Source of the DNA: Corynebacterium pseudogenitalium
GTDB lineage: Bacteria > Actinomycetota > Actinomycetes > Mycobacteriales > Mycobacteriaceae
Reading direction: 5' to 3'
Length of the DNA stretch: 64,000 nt
NCBI RefSeq assembly: GCF_024453815.1
Contig: NZ_CP072934.1
Span: 496,001 to 560,000, forward strand
Below the pieces are notes generated by a model that worked only from the letters and a program-made list of their open reading frames with translations, was not told the origin of the DNA and searched no databases. The first letter of the stretch is position 1; each line of letters starts with the position of its first letter. Position numbers and translations under genes: made by a program. Of the stretch, positions 24,934 through 35,956 are shown one piece after another.

Positions 24934-26256
24934 TTAGATCGCTGCGAATCCGCGCTCGAGGTCCGCAATGATGTCGTCGGCGTCTTCGATGCCGACGCTC
25001 AGGCGGATAGTCGCCTGGGAGATACCGGCGCGCGCCAAGCCTTCAGCATCCGACTGGGAGTGCGTCGTCGTTGCCGGGTGGACCACCAGGGAGCGCACAT
25101 CGCCAATGTTTGCCAGGTTCGAGTGCAGCTTGAGGGCGTCGATAAACTTCCAAGCGTTGGTGTGGTCGTCCTTGTCGCCTGCGATTTCGAAGGAGAGGAC
25201 CGAGCCGGTGTAGCGCAGGCCGAGCTTCTCCTTGACCGCGTAGTACGGGGAGGACTCGATGCCGGCGAAGTTCACCTTGGCTACCTTGTCGTGCTCGCTG
25301 AGGAACTTTGCCACCTTCAGTGCGTTCTCGTTGTGGCGCTCCACGCGCAGGCTGAGCGTGTCCAGTCCCTGCAGCGCAACCCACGCGTTGAACGGGGAGA
25401 TTGCAGCGCCGGTGTCGCGCAGGATGCCGGCGCGGGCCTTCAGCGCGAAGGCCGGTGCACCGAGGTCCGCGTACTTCAGGCCGTGGTACGCCGGATCCGG
25501 GGTGACGAAGTACGGGAAGACCGGTTTGCCGTCGCGCTCGACGGTCCAGTCGAACTTGCCGCCGTCGACGAGGACGCCGCCGATAGCTGCGCCGTTGCCC
25601 GTGTAGAACTTCGTAGTGGAAGCGACGACAATGTCTGCACCGAGCTCCAGTGGGCGGACCAAGGCGGCGGTGGCCATGGTGTTGTCAATAATCAGTGGCA
25701 CCTGGTTGCGGTGCGCGACCTCCGCGACGGTCGGGATGTCGAGGACGTCGGCGATCGGGTTGCCGAAGGTCTCGCCGTAGAACGCCTTCGTGTTCGGCTG
25801 GACAGCCGCCTGCCAGCTCTCTGGATCGTCAGGGTTGTCCACGAACGTGACGTCGATGCCGAGGCGTGGCAGCGTCACCTGGAACAGGGTCTCGGTGCCG
25901 CCGTAGATGCGAGGCGAGGTGACGATGTGGTCACCTGCCGACGCCAGGTTCGTGATGGCGGCGGTCTCTGCAGCCATGCCAGAGGCGAATGCGGTAGCTG
26001 CGACGCCACCCTCGAGGTCCGCGATGCGGTCTTCGAGCGCTTGCTGGGTCGGGTTGGTCAGGCGAGTGTAGATCGGGCCTGGGTTGGAGAGGTTGAAGCG
26101 GTCTGCTGCGTGCTGAGCGTTGTCGAACACGTAGGAGGTGGTCATGTAGATGGGCTGGTTGCGAGCCCCGTAGTCACTATCGACGGCCTGTCCGGCGTGG
26201 ATAGAGCGTGTGTTGAAGGACCAGTCTTTCGTATTGCTGTTGTCGTATTGTGTCAT
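24934..26256 (-). CDS. metY: O-acetylhomoserine sulfhydrylase MetY
   Basis: 440 aa, a PLP enzyme of the Cys/Met metabolism family. It makes homocysteine from O-acetylhomoserine and sulfide. PLP-lysine 216 lies in VVASTTKFYTGNG, and the phosphate-binding part is AFASGMAAETAA. The ATG at 26256 starts MTQYDNSN; a TTG at 26265 is in frame but weak. It is first in the operon with metX. A degenerate McbR box lies 33 bp upstream. No clear Shine-Dalgarno sequence precedes the ATG. Confidence 0.92.
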   Translation of the reverse strand: MTQYDNSNTKDWSFNTRSIHAGQAVDSDYGARNQPIYMTTSYVFDNAQHAADRFNLSNPGPIYTRLTNPTQQALEDRIADLEGGVAATAFASGMAAETAAITNLASAGDHIVTSPRIYGGTETLFQVTLPRLGIDVTFVDNPDDPESWQAAVQPNTKAFYGETFGNPIADVLDIPTVAEVAHRNQVPLIIDNTMATAALVRPLELGADIVVASTTKFYTGNGAAIGGVLVDGGKFDWTVERDGKPVFPYFVTPDPAYHGLKYADLGAPAFALKARAGILRDTGAAISPFNAWVALQGLDTLSLRVERHNENALKVAKFLSEHDKVAKVNFAGIESSPYYAVKEKLGLRYTGSVLSFEIAGDKDDHTNAWKFIDALKLHSNLANIGDVRSLVVHPATTTHSQSDAEGLARAGISQATIRLSVGIEDADDIIADLERGFAAI

Positions 26257-26288
26257 GGGGAACAATGTAACGCTTGGTAGGTTCTGTG

Positions 26289-26304
26289 TGAACCAAGCTG
26301 TCTA
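26289..26304. promoter_or_regulatory. Degenerate McbR-type site upstream of metY-metX
   Basis: On the - strand the site reads TAGAC-AGCTTG-GTTCA: one half is perfect, the other matches 3 of 5 bases, and the spacer keeps the GCTT seen in two of the other boxes. It overlaps a small hairpin (GGTTC-TGTGT-GAACC at 26280-26294). Confidence 0.5.
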
Positions 26305-26415
26305 GCAATACTGTTTAACTAGGCGATATATGTGAATATAAATAGAAAAGTGAAGAGCGTCCAGCGCCACGCTCACCCCGGGCGGTAGTCATGCCAACTT
26401 GCTGGTTCAACCATG

Positions 26416-26442
26416 TTGACAATAGTGACGGTGATGTACGTT
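26416..26442 (+). promoter_or_regulatory. Probable promoter of the AbiEi-like gene
   Basis: TTGACA at 26416-26421 and TACGTT at 26437-26442 are separated by 15 bp. Its position argues that the gene starts downstream of the ATGs at 26413 and 26434, which overlap it. The stretch 26305-26415 holds nothing else that I can recognise. Confidence 0.4.
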
Positions 26443-26526
26443 CGTGAACCTTCGCGTCGCGCAACGCGGGGTAGGCCTTCGGCGACGGGAGGGAACCGGT
26501 GCCGGGTTTTCGCCGTCAGAAAAGAC

Positions 26527-27462
26527 ATGGGGATTGACAGAGCACATAAGGCACAACAGCAACGGTGGGAGGAACGGAAGGAAGAGCTACGGCGGGGGAT
26601 TGTGGACAAGCGGGTTCTTTCCCACAAGGAACTCGACAAACTCCGAGGGCCGTATCGGGTGCTCGACACGAGCATTGTGTATGCAGAGAAGGGCTGGAAA
26701 GAGCTGAGGTTCCACGAACGTCAGTGGCTGCGCGTCGAAGCTGCTGCGATGATGAGCAGGGAAGCGGTGTTGGTCGGAAGATCGGCCGCGCGCATGCACG
26801 GCATTTGGGTGATTAGTACGACGGAAGAACCCGTCGAACTGTGTCTGCTTTCGAGGGGGAGCCCGCCATCTCGCCGAAACCGGGAGGGGATAATGTTTCG
26901 GCGCATGGTGCTGCGTAGCAACGAAATCTCGTTGCGCGACGGCCACCGGGTTACTAACGGTTTCCGAACGTTTGCTGACATCGCCCGCCATTACGGCTTC
27001 GTCGAAGGGCTCGTCGCTGCCGACTACCTTCGGTGTAGTGGGTTTACGTTTGAACTTCTTGAACGGGAGGCATCCCAACTTGGCAGGCTAAAGGGCGTTG
27101 CCGTGGTCCGGGAGTGCATCCGGCACTGTGTCGCGGATTCCGGTTCGCCCTACGAATCCTTCGCCCGCGCTCTGCTGATCCGGGCGGGGATCGGCCCTTT
27201 GCTTACGCAGTACGAAGTGGCTGGACGCTACGCGGACCTCTGCGTCGACGGCTGGCTGCTCATCGAGATCGACGGCAATGTGAAGTACCAAGGACCCAAT
27301 GCCGAACGCGCGCGGCAGGAGGAGTTCGAGCGGCAGAAGATGATCGCTAACAGGGGCTACGTCTTCCTGCGTTACCCGCCGTCTTTCTTGCGTCGATACC
27401 CCGAACAGTTCGTCCGCGAGGTCCGCGACACCATCGCTGGCCGCCGGGCAGCCCTCGGGTGA
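26527..27462 (+). CDS. AbiEi-antitoxin-like protein with a C-terminal Vsr/DUF559-like nuclease fold
   Basis: 311 aa. The middle (LVGRSAARMHGIWVISTTEEPVELCL, seen as AVLVGRSAARMHGIW) resembles the AbiEi family transcriptional regulator/antitoxin domain. The C-terminus (YEVAGRYADLCVDGWLLIEIDGN, then EEFERQKMIANRGYVFLRYP) fits the PD-(D/E)xK-like fold of DUF559/Vsr proteins, with D-x(n)-EIDG as the possible active site. Such proteins are numerous in actinobacteria, often without a toxin partner, and no abiEii-type gene lies beside it. ATGs at 26413 and 26434 are in frame; 26527 follows AGAAAAGAC and clears the promoter. Confidence 0.65.
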   Translation: MGIDRAHKAQQQRWEERKEELRRGIVDKRVLSHKELDKLRGPYRVLDTSIVYAEKGWKELRFHERQWLRVEAAAMMSREAVLVGRSAARMHGIWVISTTEEPVELCLLSRGSPPSRRNREGIMFRRMVLRSNEISLRDGHRVTNGFRTFADIARHYGFVEGLVAADYLRCSGFTFELLEREASQLGRLKGVAVVRECIRHCVADSGSPYESFARALLIRAGIGPLLTQYEVAGRYADLCVDGWLLIEIDGNVKYQGPNAERARQEEFERQKMIANRGYVFLRYPPSFLRRYPEQFVREVRDTIAGRRAALG

Positions 27463-27513
27463 GTACCTGCTTCTCGACGCCACCACACCCGCAGCCCGCT
27501 CTTAGCCGAGGAT

Positions 27514-27596
27514 GGTGACCAGAGGATGGTAATCAGCCGAGTAGAGGTGATCGCCGTCGGCCTAGTTACTCGGCTGATTACCATCCTCTGGTTACC
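27514..27596. repeat. Inverted repeat, 30-bp arms with a 23-base loop
   Basis: The arms are 27514-27543 and 27567-27596. They pair over 30 bp with one G-T wobble (27517 with 27593). The 8-mer AGGATGGT occurs at 27509 and 27523, and its complement ACCATCCT at 27580 and 27607, so a second, outer set of complementary sequence flanks the stem. There is no T tract. It lies between the ends of the AbiEi-like gene and icd and could be a MITE-like remnant or a strong RNA hairpin. Confidence 0.85.
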
Positions 27597-27644
27597 ACGT
27601 AGAGGTACCATCCTGGGCGCCAGGTTAAGAACCGTAAACGAAAC

Positions 27645-27674
27645 CCCGGCCGCCGCGAAAACGCAGCAACCGGG
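27645..27674 (-). terminator. Rho-independent terminator of icd
   Basis: On the - strand a 13-bp stem (CCCGGTTGCTGCG with CGCGGCGGCCGGG, including three G-T pairs) closes a TTTT loop and is followed by GTTTCGTTT. It begins 19 bp after the icd stop. Confidence 0.75.
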
Positions 27675-27692
27675 ACCGATCAAACCGAGTGT

Positions 27693-29939
<2,247 letters not shown>

Positions 29940-30003
29940 CTAAACCCACAGCGTACAGCTTTTACATACCGCGTGTCTTGTATTAGCGGGGAAAGGTAGG
30001 GTC

Positions 30004-30927
30004 ATGGGCATGGTTTTAAGCATTGCTTCGGTCAACGTCAACGGAATCCGCGCGGCAACGAAGGTTCGCAACGAGCTCAATCACGGGATGCACGCATGGC
30101 TCGACGCCTCGTCTGTCGACGTCGTGCTGATGCAAGAGGTGCGGGCAACGCAGCAACAAACCGAGCTCGCGCTGGCGCCTGCGCTTGAGCAAGGGTGGTA
30201 TCTCGCTGTCGCCCCGGCGGAAACTCCGGGCGCGAAAGGCCGCGCGGGTGTGGGAATTCTCTCAAGAACCCCCCTATCTGAGGTAAGCGTTGGCATCCCG
30301 GGCTTCGAGGATGCGGGGCGTTTCATCGCGGCGACCCTCGAAAGTGGCGTGCGGGTGGCGTCGCTCTACCTGCCGTCGGGCGCCGCGGAGACGGCGAAAC
30401 AGGACGAGAAGTACCGCTTCTTCGACCAGTTCGGTCCGGTGCTCGAGGAGCTGCCCGCGAAGTACCCCGACATGGTGATCGCAGGCGACTGGAACATCTG
30501 TCACCGCCGCGAAGACCTCAAGAACTGGAAGACGAACCGGAAGAAGTCCGGCTTCCTGCCCGACGAGCGCGCGTTCATGGACTCCGTCTTCGGTGCGTTC
30601 CCGGATGACGCCGCGCAGGACCTCGAAGACAAGGAGGCAAGCCGGTGGGCTGGGGCGGTGGAGTATGAGTCGGAGGGGCGTCGACAAGCGAATGACAACC
30701 CGCAGTGGTTCGACGTCGCACGCCGCTTGCAGCCCGAGGACGCGCCGTACACATGGTGGACCTACCGTGGCCAGGCGTTTAACAACGACGCCGGCTGGCG
30801 CATCGACTACCAGGCCGCAACGGAGTCCATGCTCGAGCGCGCGCAGCGCAGCTGGGTGGAGAAGGCGCCTACGGTTGAGCAGCGCTGGTCGGATCACTCC
30901 CCACTCATCGTGGAGTACGACATTTAA
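30004..30927 (+). CDS. xthA: Exodeoxyribonuclease III (AP endonuclease) XthA
   Basis: 307 aa, endonuclease/exonuclease/phosphatase fold for base-excision repair. Visible motifs are SVNVNGIRAA, LMQEVRA with the metal-binding Glu, GDWNICH with the catalytic Asp-x-Asn, and WRIDYQ...WSDHSPL with the last Asp-His. It is divergent from icd. A GGAAAGG Shine-Dalgarno precedes the ATG. The following TRIC-like gene starts 1 bp after the stop, so the two are probably co-transcribed. Confidence 0.92.
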   Translation: MGMVLSIASVNVNGIRAATKVRNELNHGMHAWLDASSVDVVLMQEVRATQQQTELALAPALEQGWYLAVAPAETPGAKGRAGVGILSRTPLSEVSVGIPGFEDAGRFIAATLESGVRVASLYLPSGAAETAKQDEKYRFFDQFGPVLEELPAKYPDMVIAGDWNICHRREDLKNWKTNRKKSGFLPDERAFMDSVFGAFPDDAAQDLEDKEASRWAGAVEYESEGRRQANDNPQWFDVARRLQPEDAPYTWWTYRGQAFNNDAGWRIDYQAATESMLERAQRSWVEKAPTVEQRWSDHSPLIVEYDI

Positions 30928-30928
30928 T

Positions 30929-31717
30929 ATGGACGCAGTCAGCACCGATCAGCTCATCACCGCGCTGTTCATCATCGGTATCGTCGCAGAGGCCATGACC
31001 GCGGCTGTCTCCGCGGGCCGCATGCGCATGGACCTCTTCGGGGTCATCACCCTCGGCGCGTTGACCGCGCTCGGCGGCGGCACGGTGCGCAACCTGCTGC
31101 TGGGGATTTACCCGATGGTGTGGGTGGAAAAACCCGAGTATCTGCTGCTCGTCGTAGTTGCTTCCGTACTGACTGTCCGCATTAGTTGGCTGATGCACCA
31201 GCTGCGTCGCGGCTTCTTAGTTGCCGACGCCATCGGGCTCGCCGCGTTCGTTGTTGTTGGTATTCGAATCGCGATTGAGAACGGCCACGGGTTCATCATT
31301 GCCTGCGTGGCCGCCATCACCACCGGTGTGTCCGGCGGTATCATTCGCGACGTCCTCTCCGATCGTGTGCCGCTGGTGTTCCGGAAAGAGCTGTATGCGT
31401 CGGCGGCGGTGATTGGCACCGTGGCGTGGTGGCTCATGATGATGGCGAGGGTCCCGGAGTGGGTCAACGTCATTGTTACCGTGCTGCTCGTGCTGGGTAT
31501 CCGCCTGGTTTCCCTGAAGCGTGGCTGGTCACTGCCGGTCTATGTGTACGACGACGAGCGCGTCGCCGAGATCGACCCGAAGTACGCGCTGACCTCTTAC
31601 TTCTACCGGCGAGCGCGGATGGTGCCGGGGGCGCGCCAGGTCTACCGCGGCATCAAGCGCATGCGCCGAACCGACCCGCGGCCAAACAATAAGACCGACA
31701 AAGAGGAAAAAGAATAG
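30929..31717 (+). CDS. TRIC-type (UPF0126) cation channel family protein
   Basis: 262 aa. Six to seven hydrophobic segments hold two copies of the family motif: ALGGGTVRNLLLG and GVSGGIIRDVLSD. Prokaryotic TRIC proteins form K+-permeable channels. A basic cytosolic tail of about 60 residues ends the protein. The ATG at 30929 comes right after the xthA stop. A second family member is at 35953. Confidence 0.85.
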   Translation: MDAVSTDQLITALFIIGIVAEAMTAAVSAGRMRMDLFGVITLGALTALGGGTVRNLLLGIYPMVWVEKPEYLLLVVVASVLTVRISWLMHQLRRGFLVADAIGLAAFVVVGIRIAIENGHGFIIACVAAITTGVSGGIIRDVLSDRVPLVFRKELYASAAVIGTVAWWLMMMARVPEWVNVIVTVLLVLGIRLVSLKRGWSLPVYVYDDERVAEIDPKYALTSYFYRRARMVPGARQVYRGIKRMRRTDPRPNNKTDKEEKE

Positions 31718-31746
31718 GGCAGGTACCGCACGCGCACGTTCCGGTC

Positions 31747-31752
31747 TACAGT
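31747..31752 (+). promoter_or_regulatory. -10 element TACAGT of trpS
   Basis: TACAGT ends 8 bases before the trpS ATG at 31761. The AGGTAGG in between could act as a Shine-Dalgarno if the transcript starts earlier; otherwise the mRNA is leaderless. Confidence 0.45.
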
Positions 31753-31754
31753 AG

Positions 31755-32768
<1,014 letters not shown>

Positions 32769-32849
32769 CAATTCGGTGGCTAGATGGTGGACCTTTCCTC
32801 TACGATGGTGTGCTTAACGTAACAAACCAGAAGTAGGGAAGGGACTGTG

Positions 32850-33947
32850 ATGGCCACTTCGACGTCGCCACAGACGGAGTACACCGATCGGCAGGGCATT
32901 GAGCGCGCCACGAAGCAGCAAACAGAGGGCGCTGCGGACGAGATTGCGAAGAAGGCTCCGGCGGTCGGGCACCTGATGCGGATGAACGAGCGTTTCTCCG
33001 CGCAGGGCGGTAACCAGCTTTCTGCAGGTATTACGTACTTCTCGGTACTGTCACTCTTCCCGCTGGCGATGTTGCTGTTCGCTGCCCTCGGTATGTTTTT
33101 GAACGGGCGCCCGGACATCATGCAGCAGGTGCAGGGCCAAATCACTGAGAACCTCGAAGGGGGACTCGGCGAGACCGTCAACGAGTTGCTACAGGCAGCG
33201 ATCGACCAGCGTGGAGCCGTCGCAGGTGTCGGTTTGCTCACAACCCTCTGGTCCGGCTTGGGATGGATGAACAACCTGCGAGTCGGCGTTTCGGCGATGT
33301 GGAACCTTGACGCGAATGATGGTGGAAACTTCGTCGTGAAGAAGCTGACGGACCTGTTGGGCTTGATCGGTTTGATTCTGCTCTTCATCGTGGCGTTCGG
33401 TGTGACCGCTGTAGGTGCATCCTCCTGGACCTCGCAGGCGATGGAGCACTTCGGTCTCGGTGACTTCCCGGGGGCCCGCCTCGTGGTGTGGGCCGTCGGC
33501 CTGTTGGTCGGTGTGCTGGCGAACTTCCTGGTTATGTGGTGGATGGTCACGTACATGCCGCGCACGAAGGTGCCGATGAAGTCCGGCCTGAAGGGCGCGC
33601 TGCTCGGCGCGGTCGCGTTCGAGCTGGTGAAGCAGTTCGCAACCGTGATCGTCAGCTCGGCGACGGGCAACCCAGCCGGCGCGATCTTCGGCCCAGTGAT
33701 TGTGCTGATGGTGGTGCTCTATCTCATCTGGCGCGTTGTGCTCTACGTTTCTGCCTGGACCGCAACTACAGAGGAGTCGTTGGAGCTCGAGCCGGTTGAG
33801 GTCCCGGAGTCCGCGATCATTAATGTGCGCGCGGGCGCGTACCAGGACCCTGCTAGCAGCGCCTCGGCATCGGGCAAGGCGCTAGGCATTGGGGCCGCGA
33901 TTGGTGCTATTGGCGTCGGGATCGTTTCTTTGCTGACGCGAAACTAA
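32850..33947 (+). CDS. YhjD/YihY/BrkB family inner-membrane protein
   Basis: 365 aa. Six hydrophobic segments are visible, starting with GGNQLSAGITYFSVLSLFPLAM, the family hallmark. The N-terminal 45 and C-terminal 50 residues are polar. Older annotations as ribonuclease BN are wrong for this family; a transport role (LPS or lipid export in E. coli YhjD) is only suggested. The ATG at 32850, one codon after an in-frame GTG, follows GGGAAGGGA. The last 41 bp overlap the convergent carboxypeptidase gene. Confidence 0.82.
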   Translation: MATSTSPQTEYTDRQGIERATKQQTEGAADEIAKKAPAVGHLMRMNERFSAQGGNQLSAGITYFSVLSLFPLAMLLFAALGMFLNGRPDIMQQVQGQITENLEGGLGETVNELLQAAIDQRGAVAGVGLLTTLWSGLGWMNNLRVGVSAMWNLDANDGGNFVVKKLTDLLGLIGLILLFIVAFGVTAVGASSWTSQAMEHFGLGDFPGARLVVWAVGLLVGVLANFLVMWWMVTYMPRTKVPMKSGLKGALLGAVAFELVKQFATVIVSSATGNPAGAIFGPVIVLMVVLYLIWRVVLYVSAWTATTEESLELEPVEVPESAIINVRAGAYQDPASSASASGKALGIGAAIGAIGVGIVSLLTRN

Positions 33948-35178
33948 GCGCGACGGCGAGTGCGGTAACCACCAGCACGCCGCCGACGAGCGCGATGGAA
34001 AGCCAGGGAATGCCACCCTGGCTTTTTGCTGTTCCAGGCTGCTCATCAGCGGTATCGGTCGGCTGCGATGTTGTCGTCGGCGTTCCCTCGACAGGGTTCA
34101 GCGACGCCACGTGGGTGTGGCCCTCGGAGGCGTAGGCGTAGGACTCGTGGAGAAGCGTCTGCGCCTGCTGCCACGCGCGCATTTTATCCACCGTGGTGTC
34201 CAGCACTACCGCCACCAGACGCACGCCGTCGTGGTCGACTGCGCCTACAAACGTGTGGTTCGCGTCATCCGTGTAGCCGGTCTTGCCGCCGATGCCGTCT
34301 GGGTCGTTGAGGTAGAGCTTGTTGTCGTTCCACAGCTCGTAGCCCGGGATGTCACCATAGCCGGGGAAGGGGTAGGAGGCGGTGTCTGCGATTTCGGCGA
34401 ACGCCGGGTTGGAAAACGCGGCCCGGTAGGCGAGCGCCATATCCCATGCCGAAGTGGACATCCCAGCCCGATCCAGCCCGGAGTAGGAGGTTGCGCGGGT
34501 GTCGAGCATGCCGAGCTCGCGGGCTTTCGCGTTGATCTTCGTCAGGGTGGCGTCGTCACCGCCGAGCGCCTGCGCGAGCGCATGGGCGGCGTCGTTGCCC
34601 GAGGCCATCAGCAGGCCGTGTAGCAGGTCGTTGACGGTGTACTCGCCGCCGGCCCCGATGCCGACGGCGGAGCCCTCCTGGCCAGCGGATTCCTCGCTGA
34701 CCACAACGCGCTGCTCGCGGGGCAGCTCGTCAATCGCCACGAGTGCGAGCAGCACCTTAATAATCGAGGCCGGCCTGTACCTGCCGTGCGGATCCTTCAT
34801 CGCAATCACGTCGCCGGTATCGAGGTTGGCGACCAGCCACGCGGACGCGAGCACCCCCTCATCGACATGGAATCCCTCGGGCGCCTCGATGCCGCAGGAG
34901 CCCTCGTAGGTTACGGGGAGTGGTTGGAGCGTCTCGGTTTCGCGGGCCTCGGACGTCGATACTGGCTCGGGTGGCCACAGGGAGCGCTCGCAATTGTTCG
35001 TGTCCGGCGCATGGAGGCGGACAGGGGGGACCCAGTTGCCGTAGTCGTCGTAAAACCCGGGGCGGGGTGTGACCGTGGTCGTGACCGTCGTATCCTCCGC
35101 CTGCGCAAGCGGGGCAGGGGCGAGAGTCAGGCACAGGGGCGCGCACACGGCGCTTGCGATGCGTATTGCAGTGTTCAT
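33907..35178 (-). CDS. D-alanyl-D-alanine carboxypeptidase (penicillin-binding protein, S11 family)
   Basis: 423 aa. A signal peptide (cleavage after AQA at about 27) and a C-terminal membrane anchor (WLSIALVGGVLVVTALAVAL) place the catalytic domain outside the membrane. Active-site motifs are S138-x-x-K141 (RPASIIKV), S193-G-N195 (MASGNDA) and K299-T-G301 (GGKTGYT). It trims the terminal D-Ala from peptidoglycan stems. A TACGAT -10 element 8 bases before the ATG suggests a leaderless mRNA. The 41-bp tail-to-tail overlap with the YhjD-like gene lies in its C-terminal tail. Confidence 0.9.
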   Translation of the reverse strand: MNTAIRIASAVCAPLCLTLAPAPLAQAEDTTVTTTVTPRPGFYDDYGNWVPPVRLHAPDTNNCERSLWPPEPVSTSEARETETLQPLPVTYEGSCGIEAPEGFHVDEGVLASAWLVANLDTGDVIAMKDPHGRYRPASIIKVLLALVAIDELPREQRVVVSEESAGQEGSAVGIGAGGEYTVNDLLHGLLMASGNDAAHALAQALGGDDATLTKINAKARELGMLDTRATSYSGLDRAGMSTSAWDMALAYRAAFSNPAFAEIADTASYPFPGYGDIPGYELWNDNKLYLNDPDGIGGKTGYTDDANHTFVGAVDHDGVRLVAVVLDTTVDKMRAWQQAQTLLHESYAYASEGHTHVASLNPVEGTPTTTSQPTDTADEQPGTAKSQGGIPWLSIALVGGVLVVTALAVALSFASAKKRSRRQ

Positions 35179-35266
35179 CGCAGGCTATCGTACGCCAGGT
35201 CACCCACGATATTGGTGAGGCTGCGCTTTGTTGCGCGGGTGTGTAGTTTCAGCCACGATGTAGCGC

Positions 35267-35956
35267 ATGGTTGCGGTTGAAGGCATGAATGAGCGGCTGA
35301 ACAAGCTGCGCGCGGCAGTGCTCGGCGCGAATGATGGCATCGTTTCGACGGCCGCGGTGGTCGTCGGCGTCGCGGGTGCTACCCCGAACGTTCCCGCGAT
35401 CGCTACGGCCGGCATCGCCGCGCTGATCGGTGGCGCAGTGTCGATGGCGCTCGGCGAGTACGTGTCCGTGTCCTCCCAGCGGGATATGGAAAGCGCCTTC
35501 ATTGAGCGCGAGCTTGAGCTGCACAAGGAGGACCCGCACGAGGAGTTCGAGCACCTGGTCGCAGGCTACGTCGCGTCTGGTTTGAGCTCGAAGACGGCGC
35601 TGAAGGTGGCGAAGGAGCGCACCGCCGAGGACCCCATCAAGGCCCACTTGGAAATGCACTACGGCATCGACGAGGACGACCTTGCGAACCCATGGTCCGC
35701 GGCCATTGCGTCGTTCATTTCCTTCTTCCTCGGTGCGTTGCTGCCGCTTGCTGCGGTGCTACTTCCGCCAGACTCGTGGCGTGTGGCGTCGACGTTCATT
35801 GTGACTCTCGTGGCGCTGGCGGCAACTGGCGCGATCTCTGCTCGCACTGGTGGCGCGAGCGTGACGCGCGCCGTGTTGCGCTTGGTCATCGGCGGTGGGC
35901 TTGGACTTGCCATCACCTTCGGCGCTGGCTGGGCCTTCGGCACCGCGGCGCTCTAA
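35267..35956 (+). CDS. VIT1/CCC1 family metal transporter
   Basis: 229 aa. The first membrane segment carries the family signature LRAAVLGANDGIVSTAAVVVGVAGA, with conserved Asp and Met/Gly residues along the pathway (SMALGEYVSVSSQRDME). Helices 2 and 3 are separated by a charged cytosolic metal-binding loop (ERELELHKEDPHEEFEHL), followed by three more segments. These proteins move Fe2+ or Mn2+ out of the cytosol. The start is uncertain: ATG 35267 lacks a clear Shine-Dalgarno and ATG 35285 is the alternative. Confidence 0.85.
   Translation: MVAVEGMNERLNKLRAAVLGANDGIVSTAAVVVGVAGATPNVPAIATAGIAALIGGAVSMALGEYVSVSSQRDMESAFIERELELHKEDPHEEFEHLVAGYVASGLSSKTALKVAKERTAEDPIKAHLEMHYGIDEDDLANPWSAAIASFISFFLGALLPLAAVLLPPDSWRVASTFIVTLVALAATGAISARTGGASVTRAVLRLVIGGGLGLAITFGAGWAFGTAAL

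Noticed and set aside
23838..24968. A longer metX starting at a TTG at 24968
   Set aside because: The extra residues are unlike MetX and would overlap metY by 35 bp; the ATG at 24932 fits homologues.
24925..26280. A 451-codon + strand open frame
   Set aside because: It is antisense to metY, which is certain from its PLP lysine and length.
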